From contig CM075656.1 in NCBI GenBank assembly GCA_037953625.1, positions 82,851,001 through 82,915,000 on the forward strand: a stretch of DNA of 64,000 nt. Reading direction: 5' to 3'. Below the pieces are notes generated by a model. It saw only the letters and a list, made by a program, of their open reading frames with translations, had not been told where the DNA came from and did no database searches. The translations under genes were made by a program, and so were the position numbers. The DNA is from Crotalaria pallida (lineage: Eukaryota > Streptophyta > Magnoliopsida > Fabales > Fabaceae). The stretch's first letter is position 1, and every line of letters begins with the position of its first letter. This document shows positions 35,280 to 48,009 of this stretch, in pieces.

Positions 35280-36275
35280 TCATTGTGAATAGTGAATTCA
35301 TTTCGTACTTTATTGTTATACGATTCAGCAATAAAAGAAACTATTGTTGAGATAGAAGAACAAATTACAAATTACAGGAATTTTTACCCTAACTCCGTTA
35401 ATTTCCACGTTATGTGGAACTATACTCCCACTAATTTCACAGTTCTCAGTAAACCAGTCATTCACAATTTCAATGGTTCTTATACTATGGTTAGAACAAT
35501 AAGGTCTATACCTTTTGATTTATATGGATAATCAGTGAAATATTCACTGATGTTTTATATCCATTTTCTTTTCTGGCGGATTGCAATCCTTGTCTCTGCC
35601 GACAACCTTAACATGCAGGTGCCTTAAATTAGGGTATCCTATAAACACAGTTCAAAATTGTCTCTGGCACTGTCTTACTAGGAACCCTGTCCAATAGACA
35701 AATGGCAGTTTCAAGACATACATTCACAAATGCGGGTAAAGACTAAATATCATACTCCTAACCATATTCATTACTGTTCTGTTATGCTCTATATACATCA
35801 TTTCGCTGCAGTGTAACTGGCATACACACAAATTACTCAGTTCTTGAGGAGTTTAACGAACAGTCACAGATGTCACCCAATTTAATTAATTCTTTCATGT
35901 TATTCATCATCTCTATCGTAATTGATAACATTCATCTATATGTACTTAACTTAATTTTCTACTTTATTCAAGTAAATTTTCAAGACATAACTATAACATG
36001 AATAGTTATGAATAAAGATGATGACATACCTTTTGCTTTCTAAAAAAGAAAATTAACATCAGAGGTCCACAAGTTTTGAAGAACACATTTTCAAGAAGCT
36101 GGATCCTTCTTGTGACTCCTTTCTTTGTGTCTTTGGTTTTTTTTTTTCTTTCCTTTAATACAATCTGCACAATTAATTAGGACAATAAAATCCAAATTTG
36201 GAAATACTTTGTTCCTTATAAAGCTTTCCATTCTTTTCTTGGATTTATGACCCAAACACTTATGTCACAAATTAG
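35280..36275 (-). pseudogene. Relics of copia pol (pre-integrase and integrase)
   Basis: On the minus strand, in broken frames, 36275-36130 gives a zinc-binding pre-integrase pattern ending in a KGK-like motif, including PNLDF-like sequence. Position 35700-35655 gives LDRVPSKTVPETIL, the segment found in copia integrases. Position 35560-35400 gives a DYPYKSKG-like and ENCEISGS-like stretch just C-terminal to the integrase core. Stops and frame changes are frequent. No intact RT or RNase H was recognised downstream. Confidence 0.75.
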
Positions 36276-38751
36276 CAAAAAATTATTTAAAATTCAATTT
36301 ATATAACTATCACTAATATACAAATACCAATGTGATAATTATACTTAAATAAATTGAAACATCCTAGTAACATTGATCCTAGATAATAAACCAAACTCCT
36401 AGAAAAACTAGGTACCTAAAAGGTTTCCAATGAGTCTAGGTGATGCCCAATATCAAGGATTAAACATTAAATCCTGGCAAGTTCTACTAGAACCTTCACT
36501 TTATTCCCACAAACACGTACTTTACATGTGAGTTTATGGTATGGATTAAACAAAATTCTTTATGCTAGAAACATGTTCCAATTCATCCAGGATCAATCCA
36601 CCAAATTTTATGTGGATCTTTGATTAATTTTGACTTAAACATACATAAGCTTTAAACTTATATTTTATAGAATCAAGATTTTCATTTTATGCACTTCTTC
36701 TGAATTCAACATTTTTGCACAAAATGACATTTATGATAATGAGGTTCTTTCATGTGAATTTTCACATATGCCTCATTAATTCTAAGTGATCATTTGCCCT
36801 TATCATGTTTCTTCACACATTTATTTCCAGCTCCTTAATGTCCTTAAAGGTTGGACCAAGAGACTTCTTATAATCTTAAGTCTAGTTTCCTCTTGAACTA
36901 AGAAGTTGTGCAATTCATGCACTACCCATTATATTTCATGGCATTATAGCTCATTCAAAAACAAGTCACACTCAATCAGTAATGAGGAGGATAAACTATA
37001 CTAAGAAGTTCTCATCCACAACTATTCATAAGGACTTAAACTTAAATCTTGCTGCAATAATTTTCGTTTTAATTATACATTCATAAATAGTACACAAATC
37101 ACCAAGCTTTATGTGATTAGAGTACTCATTAATGTCCCAGAAAGAGACTCACAAAAATTTGGCACTCTCTCACAAAATTCTTTTCATTTTTTTTAATTAC
37201 TTTCAATTTTGGAGAGAATTATCTTAATGTTATCTGAAACACTTGATTTTATAATAAACTTTATCTTTATTGTTGTTAACACCATTAATAGCAACAAACT
37301 TTTCTTTAACTGATAAGAAAGACTTGCGCAAACTCTAGTCAGAAAGTTGAACAAATAACACTGACACATACAAGTCATGAGAATGCAGAAAATTAAGAAC
37401 ATGTACTACATAAATGTTTTGAGACATAAGGTACATATTACTTAAACAATTAATGTGCACTAACGCTCTCCTTTGGGTTGCACATTAGCACACGGCATTC
37501 AAACATAATGATGCTAATAAAATTAATAATCAATAATTGACAATGATATATGCATCAATTTGTATTATCTATTGTCTTTGGATGTATAAATAAACCAATA
37601 GCACAAACATATTGCCTACAGTCATGTCCATTAATTATAAGAACAACTAATCAAACCTTTGGGCGATCCATAAATGTCTTATAACAATGAACTACAATAT
37701 ACTCATAGAACATCAAACCATTATGTCATTCATATAGCATCAAATCTATGAGTAATTGAAAAAACATCATATGATTTGAAAATTAATTTACTTACTAATT
37801 AGACCACTTTAGTGATTAACAAAATCAACATACAATTAACTTCAAATCAAATTCATTATTATAATAAAATTAGCCAATCGGAATTAATATCTTTATGATC
37901 TGACAACTTTAATGATGATCAAATCATCATACATTAATATCAAATCAAATCATCATACATTAATACAATAATCAATAATGGGTAATGCAACGTGCAAGAA
38001 TTAAATATTTATTATATTTGGAAATAAATAAAACAATGATGCACATGCATTACCTTCAATCATGTTTATTAATCATAAGAACAACTAATCTACCTTTGGG
38101 TGATCCATAAATGCCTTATAACAATAAACTCAAAAACTCATAGAACAACAAATCATCATGTTGTACATTTATAGCATCATCTATGAGTAATTGAAATGAA
38201 CTATTATATGATTTAGAATTAATTTAACTTTTCAAGTTTGACCACTTTGATAATTAACTAACTTATCATACATTAATTCAAATCAATCTGTGATATAATT
38301 TAATAATAAATTATTAATTCATAGAAACCATGAACTTGAGGAAACAAAATTATCAACTATTAATATAATGCAATATAATGCCGTGACCAGTAAAGCATTA
38401 TACTATCACGTTAGTATAATAGCTATAAATTGCGTTAACTCTATCATATATACTATAATAAGCCATTAGAAATCCATTCAGCCACGACTTCTAACTGGAA
38501 ACATTTCGGAAACAGGAAGGCATTATCAATTGGAAATCATGTTATCACGTTATCATGGCGTGAAACATTATTGGTTTTCAATACTGTACTAATTAAAATA
38601 ACAGGTATGAAATTAAACTTTCGCGGAAACCATAATATCCCTAAATACAATAATTAGGGTTCATACTAAATTAAATCCCTAAATACAATAATTAGGGTTC
38701 ATACCACTTTACAAAATTTTAATTGGAAAATCATGAATTTCTCAACCTATT

Positions 38752-38763
38752 GCTTTGATACCA
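38752..38763 (-). other. Primer-binding site of the copia element
   Basis: TGGTATCAAAGC on the minus strand, two bases inside the 5' LTR, matches the initiator tRNA-Met type site with one variation from the common TGGTATCAGAGC. Confidence 0.85.
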
Positions 38764-38765
38764 CA

Positions 38766-39219
38766 TATAAGTTGTAGTTTAATTTATTCGTTACCACTAC
38801 AACAATAGGGATCTTGAAATTACATGACTTTCACGTATTATAGAGATGATAAGAGAATATAATACTAACCTCTATCTATTGCTATACTTGAGAGAGATCT
38901 CCAACGTCCTTTGACCAAAAGCCAGGAAACAAGGTTTCTATTCCTTTGCCGTCCGTCTCTACTATTCTTTGTGTCGTTATGTGATGGTAGAAGAGAGAAT
39001 ACGTTATGGCCAGAAACAGGACTTGTTTTTCATAAATAGAGGTAAAACCCCTATCTCTTATCCATTGGCTTCCATCAAGCTAATGGGCCTTTAGAAACAA
39101 TCCCCTTATTATCTAAATATGATTTAGCCCATTAAGATTTAATTAATTATTTACTAAACACAATTCAATATATGTCACATGCACATCACATGAGACATAC
39201 TAAGATATAAAATCTTACA
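38766..39219 (-). repeat. 5' LTR of the copia element
   Basis: 454 bases, the partner of 33115-33565; ends TGTAAG...CTTATA on the minus strand. Confidence 0.9.
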
Positions 39220-39556
39220 AGCAAGACATGTGATATTTGTGCATCCTGGCTTAAAGGGGCCATTGCAGCCAGTGCATCCAGCATCTGGGCATGTTTTTGA
39301 GCCACAAGTGAGTGGATGGAAGGATGATGAATTGTGATTTTTGTCACATTCATACCAGAGGTTTTCTCCTGCAACATCAATGACTAGCTAGATTGAAGTT
39401 GTGTCTAGGAGTTCCTATGCCAACTGAAGTATAGAACAGATTGGTTGCTGGGTCTCTCTTAATGGGAAGGATAAAAGGGTTTGATGATGATAGGCATGAA
39501 ACTGAGAAAAGAGCAATTCAGAGGAGGAAGAGACTCAAGGCAGAAGAAGAAGACAT

Positions 39557-40499
39557 TGTGTTATGTGATTGGCACTACTTCAGTTCAGAATGCAGAGAAT
39601 TCTCCTTTTATGGCAGGGTGCCAAGGCTGAAGTAGATGGAATATTAATTACCATAGTTATCACTCTTTGACTATACCCGTTCAAAAATGATGACTCTGAA
39701 GAAAATACAACAAAAGAAAGAAAAGGTTAGTAAGGTTACAGCACGTAACAACTGGAGTAATGAACAATGCTAATGAGCTCAAAATGGAGAGGTTTGTTAA
39801 TTAAAAGCGAAATTTTAGTATATGCCTTCCCTTCAAAACGAGAAATTATTAGGGGTCAAGAATCAAAGGTCTTGGATGCATCAACTCTATTCATTAGATA
39901 TTTTGAGGTAAAATATAATATAAAAGATGTAATAGATGATGATGAAACATTTGGGATCATTGCTCCCAAACAATCATATAATTTCTCCCTAAAATCATAT
40001 TAAAAAAAACATTAAACACTATATCAATGTCCAAATTTTTGTGTAAATATATCACCTTCATGGTTTGAGCCAACTGTTAGATCAAAGTGCCAACTGCGAA
40101 GCCATTTAAGTCCTCGACTTATTGTGCAAGACCTTGTAAAACGTGGTCCCCTGCACTACTTGGTTTGAGCACTAAGAATGTATCATAACAAACATAAAAC
40201 AGACATACACCATTTAATAGTCAGGTTGTCTCAGTTCTCAAACAGTGGATATATGAATTTTGATATTTCATTGGCACAATGAATGATATTATCCAAGTGT
40301 ATGAAAGTTGGTTCTATTCAGTTCTTTCATTCCGTATATGATCCTTTATTTCCATGTTTGATAAGTAGCAATCCAGCGCAGAGAGCAGGACCAAGTTGGT
40401 CCTTATCCTTATGCGGGTACAATGGTGACAGCTATGCTTAAAGATTTGTCTTTTTATTTTTTGTGCTTGAGAAGAAGAAAAAGCAAACTAACAACGAGT
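39557..40499. other. Upstream flank of pseudogene D
   Basis: Diverged copy of the gene C upstream region up to about 40430. A small insertion (about 39612-39637) relative to gene C separates the TATA-like stretch. No intact gene. Confidence 0.6.
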
Positions 40500-42540
40500 A
40501 AAGATAACACCTAATCTATCAGCATTCAGTGCTGGTTGAACATAAGCAGGAGGTTGCTCCAAAAACAACAATTGAACAACCAAAGAAGCCACCCAACCAC
40601 TCCCCATTATCATCTCTACCTACCAACATATCACCTTGTTTGCATCGACCACAAGAAGCAGACAGCGCTGGAGTTCTCTTAAACTGCAGCTTATTAGTAG
40701 ACAACGCATTATGCAACATAAGCCACAACAAGAATTTGATTTTTTTCTGGACAGCCAAGGCGCCATAACCATGTCCAGGAAACACTGCCTGCGTTCGCCT
40801 CATTGCGATGATTCAGCCATCAAAAATAGTTAGGCACGCACCCATCATGCATTGTTTTTATTAATGAAAAAATAAAGGAAAAAATAAAAACAAATGGTAG
40901 TTCCACACCTCTTTCTAAGAAGTAGGAGATGTAGTGTGAAGAGACATAGGAAGAAAAGAGAGATGTGATTGATGGTGTAATATGATGGGAAGAAAGAGAA
41001 AGAAAGAAAAATGAGGTGTAAATAAGAGTGTAAGAAAAAAGTTGTAAAAATATAAAGGTTGAAAAAGAAAAAAGAAAATGGAGCCTTCATTCTTACCCGT
41101 GTAACCCAACTTCGGGTCTGGATAACCCGACTTTAAAAAAACAAAAATGCAGCAGCCACGAATAGTTTTTGTCCAATGATTCACAAGTCACCACTAAATG
41201 CACGATTTTGTCGATTCGTGGTGCGATTCCGGTGACTCTCCGATTCACCCCAGTGAAATGTATGGTTTCCGGGGTAATTCGTATTGATTCGTACGATTTG
41301 AATCGTGAATTGTACGATTTTGACAACACTAGCGAAAACCCATACCGCCATGCAACTTAGAACTAATGATAGTATGCCAATTCACAAGATTCAAGCTTCT
41401 ATTCCACCCTTCCCTACCCTAAATAAAGTTCCTTGACAGCTTAATAAAATTATCACAGATGCTTTGAGGTAACCACTAACCATACGTTTTGCATGGGATA
41501 AATTGGAATAACGAAAAGCACTGACTTGACCAAACACACTCTCCCGACCCTATTCAAGAGGTTTCTTTTCCAAGATGCCAACCGAGTTCTAAGCTTGTCA
41601 ACAGGGGGAGTGAAATTGGTGGCTATGTGAAAATCTAAGTAAGAACTCATATCTGAGACAGGAGATATTGGTGGCTATGTGAAAACTGCCCTTAACTCCC
41701 CAAAGAAACCTTAGTGGCCTCACAAAACTAGTGAAAAACATCCATCACCACCACCTACGGTTGAGACACACTAGCTTTGAAAAAAAGAAACACATCATCC
41801 ACGAAGAGTAGATGCGAAATAGCAGAACCCCACGAGAAACACTAACTAGAAGCCAAGCTCTCTCAATCACTTTATGCTAGATAAGTATGAAAAGCTTCTC
41901 CATGCACAACACAAAGAGGTATAGAGACATTGGGTCACCTTGCTCAAGACCCCGAGAAGGTTGATAACTATCAAGCTTCTCTCCATTCCACAACACCAAG
42001 AGAGATGATGAACGTACACAACCCATTATCAACTGAACTGCAATGACATGAAAACCAAAATCCTCCAAAGTTGCCTGAAGAAAGTCCCAACTCACACGGT
42101 CATAGGCTTTCTCCATATCATTCTTGAAAGCAACTGCTCCTACTGCACTTAGAGATTTCTTCATGTAGCTAAGAATTTCCTGGGCCACTATAGCATTATC
42201 CGCAGTACCATGGCCAAGGATAAATCTACTTTGCAAAGGTATCACTAAGCTATTTATGAACAGGAGCAGGCGGTTAACCAACACTTTAGTTGTAATTTTA
42301 AACACCACATTACACAACCTATTCAGACTAAAGTTCCTCAAGTTGGTTGAATGCTGCACTTTTGGAATTGAAACCAATAAAGTCTCACAGAGTTTGGGAT
42401 CAACAATACCTGTGGAGAAAGCATCAACCACTAGCTTCCAAATATCACAACCCACAATTTTGATTGTCATTTTGACTGAGCTTCTTGATAGAACATAGCA
42501 CACCACGTTCCTTAGCCACAAAGACCACAATCACCAAAAT
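40500..42540 (-). mobile_element. Degraded L1-type LINE (reverse transcriptase and zf-RVT relics)
   Basis: The 42530-41877 frame encodes the reverse transcriptase core: SRFILGHGTADNAIVAQE, NDMEKAYDRVSWDFLQ and SRGLEQGDPMS. In another frame near 41800 comes LLFVDDVFLFF, the (F/Y)xDD catalytic box. The 41650-41453 frame is the region after the thumb, and 40803-40519 is the zf-RVT segment with KIKFLLWLMLHNALSTNK. Several frameshifts and stops separate these parts. At about 41335, right after an LHGGMGF motif, the sequence departs from LINE protein, so roughly 40840-41335 is insertion or replacement. No endonuclease domain or poly(A) tail was found, and neither end is defined. Confidence 0.85.
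40840..41335. other. Unrelated segment within the LINE
   Basis: The segment is A-rich in its left half (40850-41075) and contains a series of ATTCGTACGATT / AATCGTACAATTC motifs (41205-41325). It interrupts the LINE between the RT-distal and zf-RVT parts. Its nature is not recognised, and I could not define terminal repeats. Confidence 0.4.
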
Positions 42541-43124
42541 CTTCATGTTGCTGAACACAGTAGTAGGAACTCAGAAAATCCTAATTTTTTGGTGCTATAG
42601 AAATAACATCGGGAGTTATGATGGAAACTGGAAAGACAAGACGGAGGGATAGCTCTACAAAATCTAATTTTACATATAATTACTTAAACACAACTTTATA
42701 AATGATGGGTATTGAACTGCTGCAATTCAACATTATTTGAAATTCTTTGAAAAGTTCAAAAATACAATATCCGAATAAATCGTTATTGAACTCCTATCAG
42801 GTTTGATGTTTTCTTTTCCAAGATCTGGCCTTTTCAATAATAGTTGAATTTTTGCCAACCATCAATCTAACATTTCTCCACTAATTGATACATCATCTAA
42901 TAAGGAAAAACAAAAAATTTTGTTACAAGAGAAGATGAACTATGAAAACAGGAAAGAGATTGAGAGATTGAAGTCTAGAATAATATCGCAAAAACTAAAT
43001 AACGCAACCAGTGTTGAGCTTCATAGACATGTTTTGTTTAAGCCGAAATAGTAATACCTCATTAAAAGGGTACTAAACCATATAATCACTTTTTCCACTG
43101 TAAGCCACCAAAAACTTGTCCTCT
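42541..43124. other. Region downstream of the dehydratase gene
   Basis: No gene was recognised. The part nearest 43124 should hold the 3' UTR of the dehydratase gene on the minus strand. Confidence 0.45.
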
Positions 43125-46100
43125 CTATTCGTCTGTCACACATCCACCAGAAGCACTTTTCACATTTTTGATATACTGGATGCAGAAAAAAAAATATATT
43201 AGTTAAAAGACGGGAATAAATTAGTACCAACAAAGCTTAGAGCATATTTGATCATCCACAATGTGCAGTCGTGAGCAATTTTGTTTATTCAGGAAAAACA
43301 TAATTATACCCTTTACCAGAGGTTGATGACTATTCATAGCTATTACCTTGACACCAAAAGAGAATTCAACCCAATAGTTTATTTTTGTCCTAGTTGATCC
43401 CAATTCAACATTACAAGTATCATATGTTACAATTTGAATATTCCACACCAAATCGTTGATGATGGTCCTCTAACATCAATAAATTTTCAATTCCCTCCCT
43501 ATATTTTTCTGTTGCTATACTTTATTACTTCAAGTTCTGAAAGTTGATCAATCACATTCATCCTTCAAAGATTCTTCTTTAGATTTGTTAATTTTACTTA
43601 AGTTTGACCACAGCACAACAATAGTACCAACTTAGAGCTATTAAAAATGTCATGTCCTTTTCATCAAACACATCACCAAAACTTCTCTGAATCATTAAGA
43701 ATGTCTAAATTCTAAAGAGGTGAGAATGAATCCTCTGAAAACTTGAAGAACCCAAGTAGCAATCTTTGAACTATATAAGGAACAAAAATTAACAGAGACC
43801 ATCATAAAAACATTATCTGTACTTTTTTTTTGTCCACAAAGAGTTTGAGGAAACATACCTTGTACAGAACTCCTTGGTTAGCTTTGTATGGAGGAGCAGT
43901 CCATCTCTTCCTGCGTGCCTCCAACTCCTCATCTGTTACCAAAACATCAATTGTCCTCTTCTTAGCATCAATGTTGATAACGTCTCCATTTTGAATCAAG
44001 GCAATTGGACCGCCTTCCTATAAAATCAATGAAGTCATTCAAAATATTATTTGTCTGCTACAAGAAACTATGTTTTAGATTTTCTTTATCTTCACGGATT
44101 AAATATACGAGCATTTCCCAGAAGAAATACAATTATCTTGGAGACACCTTTTAAGTTTTAACCTTAGATTCCTAAGGTATTCTTCCTTTCTAGTAAAGCA
44201 ACATGATATTATCTTCAACAGTCATAATCTGACATACTATCCTAACGCCTACTATAAATGTGAATAATCTTTAGTCGTATGCATTGTTTGCAAACGCAAG
44301 CACAATGAATTTCAAATGTCAGTATAACAATTCTAAAACTAGTCAAGCCACCGTTCCAATCCCTTGAGAAAATAGTACCCACCATGCCATTTCTTTCTCA
44401 CTTCAGTGTTATCTTAATCTATTTCCCATGAGTATACAAACTCAATTGCTAAGAATTTCAACAAGAAGCTACCATTTTGGCCACTCCAGGTTATCAGATA
44501 AATACCAAACAAGATGGTTCCTAGAACACTGATATCAATAGTGTCCCACGAACTAAAGAAAATTTTCTTAGATTGTAATTAATTTTAAAAATAAAAAATG
44601 CACACATGCACAAGACATGTTAGATGTTATTGCTAACATTCTTTATATTAGAACAATAAAGAAAGGAATTTACCACCCAAAATGATTTGATTATTCTTAC
44701 ATTTCACATGGGATGCATCTGAATTGTTTTAGCTTACTATACCCGAAATGATTATAATGCACAATCAACTCACCTGTGCTTCAGGGCATACATGGCCAAC
44801 CACAAAACCGTGTGAACCTCCTGAAAATCTTCCATCAGTCAATAATGCCACTTCCTGCAGTATCCAAAGGCAATATGCTTAAGAAATGTCACTTGCATGT
44901 AAGACTAATATCACAGTTGGATTGAAAAGGTTAAAAGGTTATTCCAGTTTGCACAAAAAAACTAATGACTGAAGCAACTCTTTATAAGTGCATTTGGCTA
45001 AACAATAAGTCAAAAATATAAAAACATGTAATCATGTTTATTGAGATCATATCACAACATGAAATAAAATAAAATGAACAAATTTTCAGGTCAGCAATAA
45101 TCAAGTTGAGCAGAACAGCATTAGAAACTACGAAGTAACAGAATAAAAAAGAAGATACCGGACAGACCTTTCCAAGCCCTGTGCCCATTATTGCACTCGT
45201 AGGTGTTAACATCTCAGGCATGCCTGGACCACCCTTAGGTCCTTCTCCCCTAATCACGACTACTTTCCCCTGAAAAGGTGAAATATTATATGGAGGAAAT
45301 TATAAAAAAAAAATAAAAATAAAAAAATAAATAAAAGTTATCAGTTTAGCTGCCATTGAGTGCAGTTATAACTGTATCCATGTAAAACTGAACCAGAACT
45401 GTGACAAGACTGTGAAGGGGCAGCAATTCAAACCAAATTCAGAATGAGTATAGCTTCAACGAAACATTAGGTGCAACAAGAACCAGAATCAAGATTCTAG
45501 CAAACTTTATGCAATAACCTGACAGTAACATATGAAACTACAGTGATTGAATTCAGATGAATTTAATAAATTTGAATATTATATTCAACCAAGTTAAATT
45601 TTAACCGAACCATTCTACAATTTCCATTCAAAAGGTTGGAAAATGCCAATATTCTGAAAGCAATTATTTTCAAAAGAGAAACACTAGTCTGGTAAGGAAA
45701 GTTTGGGGGTAGGTCCATGCTACCATATCTGTTGCATGATGAATTTATACTGATAATTGATAATTTTATGTGGATTTTCTAGGAGTTAATTTAGGAGAGA
45801 TTCTAGAGTTATTTTGGGTAGCATTGTTATATGGTTTAAGGACCTGCTATGTGAAAAACAAGACAAAACTGAACTCACAAATATTATCTCAAGGAATTTT
45901 GAATTTGTTCATCTCGATTCCAAAGTTTCTGCCAACGGTGTGTTTGGAAGGGGTATTTGACCACAGGAATGTAATTATCAAGGGAATTAAAATACTTCAA
46001 TTTAGATTATACTGTTTGGATAATAGAAAGAAAGTATTTTAAAATTCATGGAATTTTCAGAAGGGTTTTGGTTAACTAAAATCAGGGGAATTTTGAAAAT

Positions 46101-47978
46101 TCAATTTTGTAAATAATTGGAATTTTGAAATGCTCCATCCAAAATTTATAGGCAGTTTGGTACAACAATACCCAGCCCTCTTCCTCATTCCTTTTGAGTT
46201 TCCATCAAGTGTCATTATAATTGTGATTAACTTACGTTAGATCTAAAAATTTTAAATTAATATAGGCTGATTACCATATGGAAGCTAGTCAGAGTTTTCA
46301 AATCAAATCTTAGTTTTTGATACTTCATTCAAACAAAAGTCTAGATTCTCTTGACAACCCTACAGCAACCACTAGCATTATCATTTCCCATCAAGTTCTA
46401 GAGATAGAAAGAAATGCCTTAAAACTCGAAGGATCCTCTGTAATGGCTGCAAGCATTGTCTCTTCTCCCTCAAAAACAAGTGCTGGACCTGTAAAATGAT
46501 TCCTGCTATTAATAAATTGTGGTATGGTCAAATATTATTTGAGCAAAGCAATTTTTTAGAACTCGAAGACAATGGAGGAAGAAAGTTCACCAGAGAAGTA
46601 CAGCCCCTCTTTTCCAGTAATTTTGGCAACAGAACCCTGTGGTGCAACATTCCCATATAATATTTGAATATGCCCTGTTTTCTTGATGGGATTTTCTACT
46701 GGCCTTATTATTTCCTGAAAATTACATACCACACAAAACTTGTAACATGTCAAAAGACCGATTTATTGACAGTCAACCAAATGGTAACCATTCTACAATT
46801 GAACAGCAATAACATCATACCTGCCCTTTAGACAAAGGAGAGAAAAGTTCTGCATTTTCAGCTAGGGTCTTCCCAGTGACTAGAGAGAAGAAATATCTAT
46901 GTTAGCAATTTTTATATTTTTTGCGAAAGAATTTTATGTTTTTAACACACAAAGAGAAGTAGACAAACCAGTCATGCAATCCCCATCTAAAAAGCCTTGC
47001 TCAAGAAGGTAGTGGATAACAGCAGGGGTACCCCCAATCTATTTTTGAAAAAAAAATTAACCAAGATTAATAATGATAGAATATGGAAGAGCATAGACAC
47101 CAAAAACATATGGTCGGGATAAATGAATTATAAAAAGGGTCTTGCTAATAGCACTTGTTAAGGTTACTACAATAAGAAAAATAATCATAAGTGCACATCA
47201 TTCTATCTCTCGAAAATCCAAAAAAATGCAAGTTTCAATGAACTTTTACTATAGTTGGCTTGTTAACAAGTGCACTAAAGGCACTTGTTAGCATTTGCCT
47301 TATAAAAATAAAGGCAGAGGCACAAATAATCAAGATAAACAATAAATGTGTACCCTGTGAAGATCTTCCATGACATATTTTCCACTAGGCTTAAGATCTG
47401 CAAGAATAGGAACCTCGTCGCTAACCTTCTGGAAATCATCAAGAGTCAAATCGATGCCGACAGACCTGCCAAAATCCTTATATTAGCTTTTCTCTGAGGA
47501 TTATCGTACATCAATAGGATCTCAACTACTGAGCTTCACTTACTTGGCAATGGCAATAAAATGTAACACGGCATTGGTAGATCCACCAAGTGCCATAACT
47601 GTAACTATTGCATTACGTAGTGATTTACGAGTGATGATATCTCGGGGTTTCAAGTCCATCTTCAATAACTCAAGAAGATATTTCCCAGCTAAACGACACT
47701 CATCCAACTTTAGCGGATCCTCAGCAGGTGTAGATGAGCTACAGAAAGGGCAAATGAAGGTAATCCTCATTCAAGAAAAGCCAACCATGTGAACCTTCAT
47801 ATGTATACTTAACTTACCTATATGGAAGAGACATTCCCATGGCTTCTATTGCAGAAGCCATGGTATTAGCTGTATACATTCCACCACAAGCCCCAGCACC
47901 AGGGCAAGAGTTGCGGATAACATTTTGTCTGTGTTCATCACTAATTGATCCACTCACATACTCTCCATAAATCTACAA

Positions 47979-48009
<31 letters not shown>

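Larger units (their letters stand above)
33115..39219 (-). mobile_element. Degenerate Ty1-copia LTR retrotransposon in pseudogene D
   Basis: Direct LTRs at 33115-33565 and 38766-39219 flank a 5.2 kb interior. The target duplication is AGCAA (33110-33114 and 39220-39224). On the minus strand the LTRs read TGTAAGATTTTATATC to CAACTTATA. The primer-binding site TGGTATCAAAGC, complementary to initiator tRNA-Met in the usual way for copia, lies at 38752-38763, and the purine tract at 33566-33581. The interior is AT-rich and retains only relics of pol. Length 6105 bases. Confidence 0.92.
31014..39556 (-). pseudogene. Pseudogene D: tandem duplicate of gene C, broken by three insertions
   Basis: Read on the minus strand, the remaining pieces are 39225-39556 (ATG, signal peptide and N-terminal Cys region), 32441-33114 (central part), 31839-31890 (short C-lobe piece) and 31014-31215 (C-terminus). 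They align in order with gene C. Independent lesions also occur: a 4-base CTAG duplication at about 39384-39391, a base loss near 32967 in the codons before RGLPK, and a base loss near 31045 that changes the C-terminus. Both flanks of gene C are duplicated too (30.78-31.01 kb and 39.56-40.43 kb). It cannot encode a full protein. Confidence 0.93.

Noticed and set aside
34781..35531. Plus-strand frames of 97 and 79 codons in the copia interior
   Set aside because: The element is coded on the minus strand; these are antisense frames in decayed pol.
41877..42530. Intact LINE reverse transcriptase gene
   Set aside because: The frame is long but lacks the catalytic xDD box in the same register and the following domains are frameshifted; kept only as part of a degraded LINE.
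45770..46042. 90-codon plus-strand frame
   Set aside because: Lies in intron 10 of the dehydratase gene and resembles nothing.
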